From the NCBI GenBank assembly GCA_964242335.1, contig CAXTAY010000005.1, positions 62,001 through 126,000 on the forward strand: DNA of 64,000 bases, given 5' to 3'. Below, piece after piece: positions 59,471-64,000 of the stretch. This stretch comes from Lichenicoccus sp964242335 (GTDB lineage Bacteria; Pseudomonadota; Alphaproteobacteria; Acetobacterales; Acetobacteraceae). The number at the start of each line of letters is the position of its first letter. Within the stretch, counting starts at the first letter, position 1. Under the pieces are notes generated by a model. It saw nothing but the letters and a program-made list of their open reading frames with translations. It searched no databases and was not told where the DNA came from. The translations under genes and the position numbers were made by a program.

Positions 59471-60871
59471 TCAGCGGCGGCCGGCGCCGGCTTGCGCGGG
59501 CGTCGCCTCGGGTACCCAGCTGCCGTGGAAGCCGAACGGGACGCGACGCGGCATCGCGACGCTGGCGACCGGTCCCTGCTCGAGGGCGCGTGCGTCCAGC
59601 ACCAGCAGCACGCTGTCGTCGTGCTCCGGGCGCCAGACCAGGGTCAGCAGCCAGCCCTCGCCTTCGGCGGAGCCCTCCGCCTCGGCGACGAAGACCGCCT
59701 CCGATGCCCGCTCGCCCGGCGGCAGGGTGAACAGGCTGCGGCCGCCGCCTCGCAGGTCGTGACGCACGATCGCCTCGGTGCCGGCCTCGTCGATCCGGCA
59801 GATGCGCATGCCGTACCGGTACGGGAGGCCGGCGTGCCGCTCGTCGATGCGCGGAAACTCGCCGGGCAGCGCGTCCAGCAGCTCGCGCCGCACCGTCCGC
59901 GCGGCCGGGTCGACCCGCCAGCGGCAGAGCCGCGCGTCGCCGGCGTCCGCCGGACCGCCGTCGGCGCGCGGGAACAGAGGCGGCGCGTCGTATTCGACGA
60001 GGTCGATCACGATGCTTCCCGCCTCGTCGTCGAAGGCGTTCATGACGTGGAACGCGAAGCGGGACTCGCAGGCGATCCAGCTGAGGTCGGCCGCTCCCCG
60101 GTCGCGGCGCATCACGCCGAGGAAGCCGCCGCGCTCCGGCTCCCAGGCGAAGGCCGGCCCGCCGGACCTGGCGCGGCCGAGGTCGCCGGTCAGCGGCAGC
60201 ACCGGGAACACCACGTGCGAGGCCGTGACCGCGAAGTCATGCACCATGCTGCAGTACGGCGCCTCGAAACTTTCCTGGCGCGACACCGTGCCGTCGGCGT
60301 CGATGATGCCCCAGCGCATGCCCGGGCTGAACGGGCCGGCGGTGGAGTAGCCGAAGAACACCAGCTGCCCGCTGCGCGGATCGTGCTTGGGATGGGCGGT
60401 GAAGCGGCCGGAGACCGCGCCGCCGAAATCCTCGGCCCCGAGCGTCGAGAGGTCGCCGGGATCCAGCCGCGTCGGCAAGTGCACCTCCTCCAGCGCCAGC
60501 AGTCGCCCGGCGTGCGACAGCACGTGGGTGTTGGCGACTCCCGTATCGATCCCGCGCGCGGCCTCGGTCGCCGGCTGCCCGAAGCCGCTGAACAAGGCGC
60601 GTCCGGCCGCGGCCTCGGCGAGGAAGCGCGGCGTGCGTATCCAGCGGTTGCGGTAGCCGGCGCGGCCGTCGCCGAGGGTGACCGCGTGCACCATGCCGTC
60701 GCCGGTGAACCAGTGATAGGGCTGTGCCGGCGGGAACCTCGGGTTGGCGCCGTTGCGGAACAGGGTGCCGCGCAGCCCGGCCGGCAGGCGTCCCGAGATC
60801 GGCAGGTCGTGCACGATTCGCTCGTCGCCGACCGGCGCGTAGTTGCCGCACAGGAAAGGCGACGCGCACAT
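59471..60871 (-). CDS. Carotenoid oxygenase (RPE65/CCD family)
   Basis: 466-aa non-heme iron dioxygenase with a seven-bladed beta-propeller. The four expected His ligands can be placed in FTAHPKHDP (near residue 165), YCSMVHDFAVT (near 215), SRFAFHVMNAFDD (near 285) and GFHGSWVP at the C-terminus. LPAGLRGTLFRNGANPRF and GDGMVHAVTL are typical opening blocks. Start MCASPFLCG at 60871 is used; the upstream in-frame codons are arginine-rich and not family-like. Members cleave carotenoid, apocarotenoid or stilbene double bonds; lignostilbene-type cleavage is possible too. No carotenoid synthesis genes are in the window. Confidence 0.9.
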   Translation of the reverse strand: MCASPFLCGNYAPVGDERIVHDLPISGRLPAGLRGTLFRNGANPRFPPAQPYHWFTGDGMVHAVTLGDGRAGYRNRWIRTPRFLAEAAAGRALFSGFGQPATEAARGIDTGVANTHVLSHAGRLLALEEVHLPTRLDPGDLSTLGAEDFGGAVSGRFTAHPKHDPRSGQLVFFGYSTAGPFSPGMRWGIIDADGTVSRQESFEAPYCSMVHDFAVTASHVVFPVLPLTGDLGRARSGGPAFAWEPERGGFLGVMRRDRGAADLSWIACESRFAFHVMNAFDDEAGSIVIDLVEYDAPPLFPRADGGPADAGDARLCRWRVDPAARTVRRELLDALPGEFPRIDERHAGLPYRYGMRICRIDEAGTEAIVRHDLRGGGRSLFTLPPGERASEAVFVAEAEGSAEGEGWLLTLVWRPEHDDSVLLVLDARALEQGPVASVAMPRRVPFGFHGSWVPEATPAQAGAGRR

Positions 60872-61334
60872 GGCAGACCCCGTCTGACACCACCTCCCGG
60901 AGATGCCGTCGCGCGGGCGCGCCGGCAAGGGCCCTGAACCGCGTCGGTCCGGCGGCGGACCGTTGCCGAACGTGCCGCGACGTCCGGCGCTTCGGCCGCT
61001 CCGGCACGGTAATGCTTTGTAAGAAATTCCACCGCCGTCGCCACGGTCCGGCTCTTGTCTGGCGTTTTATCCACGGCGCGGTAGGTTGAGGAGATGCCAA
61101 CGCGAGCCGCCCTGCTTCTGCTGCCCTGCGTCGGCCTGTCCTGGGTCCCGCTCCACGATCGGCCGACGGCGTCGCCGTCCGGCTCCCCGCTCCGCTCGGC
61201 CCTCGACGCAGGCAGGCGACGGTCGGATCGGCCGCGGACCGTCCTGCGCCTCCGGACCGCGCCGAGCCGGGTCGGGCGCCTCATGGCGCTCATGGCGTCG
61301 GGCCGTCGCCTCCTCCTGGCCGACCTGCGATAGG
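60872..61334. other. Gap holding at most one small ORF
   Basis: 463 nt between the carotenoid oxygenase start and the membrane protein start. A patch near 61010-61085 (TGCTTTGTAAGAAATTC, GCGTTTTATCCAC) is AT-richer and may hold promoter elements for either side; no clear -35/-10 pair is seen. A possible 79-codon ORF runs from ATG 61094 to 61333, with GAGGAG right in front, a hydrophobic N-terminus (MPTRAALLLLPCVGLSW) and a stop one base before the ATG at 61335. It may be a small translationally coupled protein or a chance frame. Confidence 0.3.
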
Positions 61335-62702
61335 ATGCGGAGCAGGGCGGGCGCAGCCGACGGATCGGGCACGGGCGCGCCGGTCAGCCGCGGCCTCGCC
61401 GCCGAGGCGCTGCTGATGCTGCTGCTGATGCTGCTGCTGATGCTCTGGCAGGCGGTCGCGGTGGCTTCGGCCGGGGCCACCGAGATCACCCAGCCGGCGG
61501 TCGCCTGCGTCGACCCGAAGGCGACCTACATCCTGACCAGCCCCCTGCCGTCCCATCGCGCCGCCCGCTGGCGGACCGGGATAGGCCGTCGCGGCCGCTG
61601 CTTCAGCATCCAGCCCGGTGAGCAGTGGGAGCGGATCTACGGCGTCGGCGGCCTGACGCTGATGCGCCGCACGCCGCCGCAGCCGGGCGTGCCGCCGTTG
61701 TTCTTCCGCGACAGCGTGCTCTCCGGCGCGACGTCTGCGCCCGTAGCGGAGCTGCCGCCGCGGCGCAGCGTGCCACTCGTCACGATGCCGCGTCCGCCCA
61801 CGTCGCGCGCGCCCGTCCTGCCGGGTCCGGCGCGTCCGGTCCGCGTGCGGCCGCGGCACCAGGACGCGGCCGGCACGCCGATCTTCGTCGAGACCCTGCC
61901 GCCGCCCCAGGCGCCGGCCGTCCCGGCACCCGCGTCCGCGCCGGTGCCGGCCATCGCGGCGCCGCCGCCGGATCTGCGGGTCGCGGACGCGCAAGCCTCG
62001 ACGGTGCGACGCCCAGAGCCTCCGAGTCTGACGCCTCCGAGTCTGGCGCCGCCGAGTCTGACGCCTCCGAGTCTGGCGCCGCCGGGTCTGACGCCGCCGA
62101 GGCCGACGCCGCCGCCGGCCAGTGCCGAGGTCGCCGCCGCATCCGCCCGCGGCTACGCGATCGGATTCGCGCTGGCGATCGTGCTGATCGTGATGTCGCT
62201 CACCGCCCTGGCGCTGCTGGCGCGCCTGCTGCTGCGGTCGCCGAAGCCTGCGCCGGTGCCGCAGGAGGCGCCGTGGCTGGGCGTGCCGACACCGCCGCGC
62301 CCGGTGATCGCGCTGCGCCCCGTCGCGTCGCCGCCGGTGGCGATGCTGCAACCGGTGGGATCACGCGCCGTCTGGCCCGGCGAGGACGAGACCGACCCAC
62401 GGCTGCAATGCGCGGTGCTGCTGCGCGAGGCCGGCTGGGACGTCAGCAGTCGCGCTCCCGGACACGGGCCCGACCTGATCGCGCGTCGCCGCGGCCGGGT
62501 GGTGGCGCTGCGCTGCCTGCCGGCGAGCGCTGTGGTGGACGAGCAGGCGGTCGAGACGGCGTGCGTGGCCCGCGAACGGGTGCGGGCGGACCTCGCGGTG
62601 ATCGTCTCGAACGCCCGCTGCACGTCGGATGCGAGGCAGCTCGCCTCGCGGATCGGCGTCGATCTTCTGCGCGAGGATCAGCTCGGCGCCTTCGCCGCCT
62701 GA
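61335..62702 (+). CDS. Membrane protein with Pro-rich region and degenerate Mrr-like nuclease domain
   Basis: 455 aa. A Leu/Met-rich segment near residues 25-38 (LLMLLLMLLLML, from a triplicated 12-nt repeat) acts as signal or TM helix. A periplasmic-type region follows, including a Pro/Ala-rich linker (about 120-270) that contains PPSLTPPSLAPP repeats. A second TM is at GYAIGFALAIVLIVMSLTAL (near 275-295). Residues about 360-455 match the Mrr/restriction-endonuclease fold: LLREAGWDVSSR, HGPDLIARRRG, RVVALRCLP, ADLAVIVSNARCTSDARQLASRIGVDLL. The catalytic D-(x)n-QxK pattern reads D...RCL, so the essential Lys is missing. ATG 61335 lies directly after the stop of a small ORF. Function unknown. 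Confidence 0.75.
   Translation: MRSRAGAADGSGTGAPVSRGLAAEALLMLLLMLLLMLWQAVAVASAGATEITQPAVACVDPKATYILTSPLPSHRAARWRTGIGRRGRCFSIQPGEQWERIYGVGGLTLMRRTPPQPGVPPLFFRDSVLSGATSAPVAELPPRRSVPLVTMPRPPTSRAPVLPGPARPVRVRPRHQDAAGTPIFVETLPPPQAPAVPAPASAPVPAIAAPPPDLRVADAQASTVRRPEPPSLTPPSLAPPSLTPPSLAPPGLTPPRPTPPPASAEVAAASARGYAIGFALAIVLIVMSLTALALLARLLLRSPKPAPVPQEAPWLGVPTPPRPVIALRPVASPPVAMLQPVGSRAVWPGEDETDPRLQCAVLLREAGWDVSSRAPGHGPDLIARRRGRVVALRCLPASAVVDEQAVETACVARERVRADLAVIVSNARCTSDARQLASRIGVDLLREDQLGAFAA
62019..62108 (+). repeat. 15-bp tandem repeats in the Pro-rich linker
   Basis: Six 15-bp units (CCTCCGAGTCTGACG and variants CCGCCGAGTCTGGCG) code for PPSLT/PPSLA repeats. The alternation of two unit types suggests duplication of a 30-bp dimer. 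Unit length is a multiple of three, so copy-number change would lengthen the linker without a frameshift. Confidence 0.85.
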
Positions 62703-62747
62703 TAGGCGCCTGGCCGGGAGGCGGCGCCGATGCCGGCCGCGGCCGCG

Positions 62748-63152
62748 CTACAGATAACGCGTGACGTGCTCGTCGATGATGGCGAGGTTGCGCAGGTTGG
62801 CCTTGAAGGCGACGTCGAACAGGTCCCCCACCACCGGCACCGCACCCATCGCCGTCTCCACCGCGACGTTGCCGAGCATGCGCACGAGCTCGGCGCGCGA
62901 CAGCCCGAGCCGGTAGCCCTCGTAGACGATATAGAGCGAGATCGCGCCGAGCAGCGCGTCGCCCGCCACCGGCGGCAGGCCGATCAGGCTGTTCAGGCCG
63001 AAGCGGAACTTGCTGCCGGGAAGCCGGAACGCCCCGTCCATGATCCAGGCCAGCCGGCGCAGCCGCGCCAGTCGTCGCGCCGGCGAGGCGGCACGTCGCC
63101 CGGCACGGAAGTCGCCGCGGATGCCGGCATCGGCCGGGCGGGATCGATCCAT
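62748..63152 (-). CDS. DUF4112 membrane protein
   Basis: 134 aa with the DUF4112 pattern: LDGAFRLPGSKFRFGLNSLIGLPPVAGD-like opening (here IMDGAFRLPGSKFRFGLNS), SLYIVYEGYRLGLSRAELVRMLGNVAVET, and AVPVVGDLFDVAFKANLRNLAII. Two hydrophobic segments sit in it. Start 63152 has a GGAGAG ribosome site 6 nt away, read on the minus strand; 33 upstream codons in frame are rejected. Function is unknown. It is convergent with the Mrr-like membrane protein. Confidence 0.87.
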   Translation of the reverse strand: MDRSRPADAGIRGDFRAGRRAASPARRLARLRRLAWIMDGAFRLPGSKFRFGLNSLIGLPPVAGDALLGAISLYIVYEGYRLGLSRAELVRMLGNVAVETAMGAVPVVGDLFDVAFKANLRNLAIIDEHVTRYL

Positions 63153-63237
63153 GGATGTCTCTCCGGAAACTGCCGGGCGTGGCGATGCAGATGTGGCAAG
63201 CCGCCGGTCGTGCATCAATGGCTGGATGCAGCACCGG

Positions 63238-63717
63238 TCACCGGCAGACATGCTCGTAGCCGTCGGCGCCGAGATAGGTCGCCGTCAGCGGGTCGTAGCA
63301 GGCGAAGCCGGCGCAGACGCCGCTCGCCGCCAGCTGCGGTGCCTGCAGCGCCGCGCCGATGGCGTTGCGCTCCCGCGCCTGCTGTCCGCACAGCGGCGTG
63401 TTCGGTGCGGCCGACGGATCGTTGAGCAGCGGCGGCTTGCCCTCGGCGAGGGCGGCATCGTCGGCGGCCGTGGCCTGGCGCACCGGCACCGGCACCGCGG
63501 CGGGGACGCCGGCGGTCGCACGCGGAACCGCGGGCGGCGGCGGCGGCGGCTCGCACCGGCCGAGGCCGAGCAGGCCCAGCAGCAGCAGCCGCGCGACCCG
63601 GCGTCTGGGTCGCGACGCACGCGATGCTCGCGACCCGGAGCGCGGGGCTGCCGACGGCGCGGGGAGCCTCCCGTCTCGCGCCGTGCCCGGGACGCCTCGG
63701 CCGGGGATGAGGATCAT
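63238..63717 (-). CDS. Exported protein with BA14K-like C-terminus
   Basis: 159 aa. A basic N-terminal stretch (RASRPRRRVARLL) is followed by LLLGLLGLGRC, a lipobox-like signal, then a Pro-rich run. The C-terminus ends in SGVCAGFACYDPLTATYLGADGYEHVCR, matching the BA14K pattern YDPxTGTYLGYDGxRHxC with its paired Cys, found in alphaproteobacterial cell-envelope proteins. The start is not certain: the 40 residues before the hydrophobic core are long for a signal, so translation may begin later. It is divergent from the MAPEG gene. Confidence 0.65.
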   Translation of the reverse strand: MILIPGRGVPGTARDGRLPAPSAAPRSGSRASRASRPRRRVARLLLLGLLGLGRCEPPPPPPAVPRATAGVPAAVPVPVRQATAADDAALAEGKPPLLNDPSAAPNTPLCGQQARERNAIGAALQAPQLAASGVCAGFACYDPLTATYLGADGYEHVCR

Positions 63718-63828
63718 GTCCCACCGTCCATGGTTTGGGATGCGAACGATCGCCGCTCGCGTCGCGTTGCTCCAGCGATGCCGGTGCGCCGGCGGTTGGT
63801 CCCACCTCTCACGACAGGTTGGCAGAGC

Positions 63829-64000
63829 ATGCTGGCAAGACCCCTCCTCGATGGCCAGACCGAGCTGCGCCTGCTCGGCGCCGCGGCCCTGATCGGGTTG
63901 CTGCAGCTCGGCTGGGCAGCCAGCGCCTCCCAGACGCAGCGCGGCTTCGCCTGGGGGGCCGGCGCGCGCGACGAACCCCGCGCGGTGCACGGCGTGGCGG
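63829..64000 (+). CDS. MAPEG-family membrane protein, 3'-partial
   Basis: Only the first 57 codons are present. LRLLGAAALIGLLQLGWAASAS is a first TM helix, and QRGFAWGAGARDEPRAVHGVA matches the MAPEG pattern RGxxWAxGxRDEP...GVAGRLxRA, which comes just after helix 1. It continues past the window edge. MAPEG proteins are small membrane enzymes often acting with glutathione; bacterial MAPEG members of this subtype have no assigned reaction. ATG 63829 has only a weak ribosome site. Confidence 0.75.
   Translation, partial: MLARPLLDGQTELRLLGAAALIGLLQLGWAASASQTQRGFAWGAGARDEPRAVHGVA

Noticed and set aside
61067..61489. A minus-strand ORF with Ser-rich start
   Set aside because: It is the antisense of the tandem CTGATG repeat and of the signal region of the real gene.
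1..64000. tRNA, rRNA, CRISPR arrays, transposases, attachment sites
   Set aside because: None could be recognised; no integrase or insertion-sequence gene and no long direct repeats bounding any region.

Overview
The window is about 64 kb of dense, very GC-rich bacterial DNA with third-position G/C codons, short gaps and many ATGA-type overlaps. A hopanoid locus in the order hpnA-B-C-D-E-shc-hpnG, a zwf-ndh pair, BA14K-like and DUF4112 proteins and a family of short GC-rich palindromic repeats point to an alphaproteobacterium, most likely Acetobacteraceae. This placement is inference from gene content; there is no rRNA or tRNA in the window.

Layout. (1) 1-14915: a catabolic and transport island. 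It holds a NitT/TauT-type ABC ATPase and permease, a TauD-like dioxygenase, a TonB-dependent receptor, an AraC regulator, a cysteine hydrolase and an MFS transporter. It ends in a compact operon of RutA-like flavin monooxygenase, M20-like hydrolase, second TauD, Rieske oxygenase, second cysteine hydrolase and metal-dependent amidohydrolase. (2) 14926-21762: a membrane/lipid-flavoured group (polytopic membrane protein, sterol-desaturase-type hydroxylase, GT2 glycosyltransferase, acyl-reductase-like SDR, FAD disulfide reductase, radical SAM protein). (3) 21836-24289: zeta-type GST, kynureninase, DoxX protein. (4) 24446-30847: a YtcA-MdtN-MdtO-MdtP-like efflux operon with a divergent LysR gene and a 32-bp palindrome between them. 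(5) 30992-36809: zwf, ndh, a GH15 glycosidase and a lipoprotein. (6) 36954-41169: a second tripartite pump (EmrB/EmrA/NodT-type). (7) 41210-46188: a DUF4336 fusion, a large DGT-repeat surface protein and a POT transporter. (8) 46197-55264: a TyrA-family dehydrogenase, then the divergent hopanoid operon. (9) 55318-64000: a tandem-domain glycosyltransferase, DapA-family lyase, GNAT, carotenoid oxygenase, a membrane protein with a degenerate Mrr-like domain, DUF4112 protein, BA14K-like protein and the start of a MAPEG gene.

How the genes work together. The island looks like a complete uptake-to-degradation module for a nitrogen-containing, probably ring-shaped, compound: outer-membrane receptor, ABC importer and MFS carrier for entry, three or four oxygenases for activation, and four hydrolases for amide or amine removal, with AraC control. 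The exact substrate cannot be read from sequence. The hopanoid operon covers farnesyl diphosphate to hopene and the HpnG step; hpnH is not present. Five related palindromic repeats lie in the window, all in the same orientation, with covarying stems; one is translated as part of HpnE.
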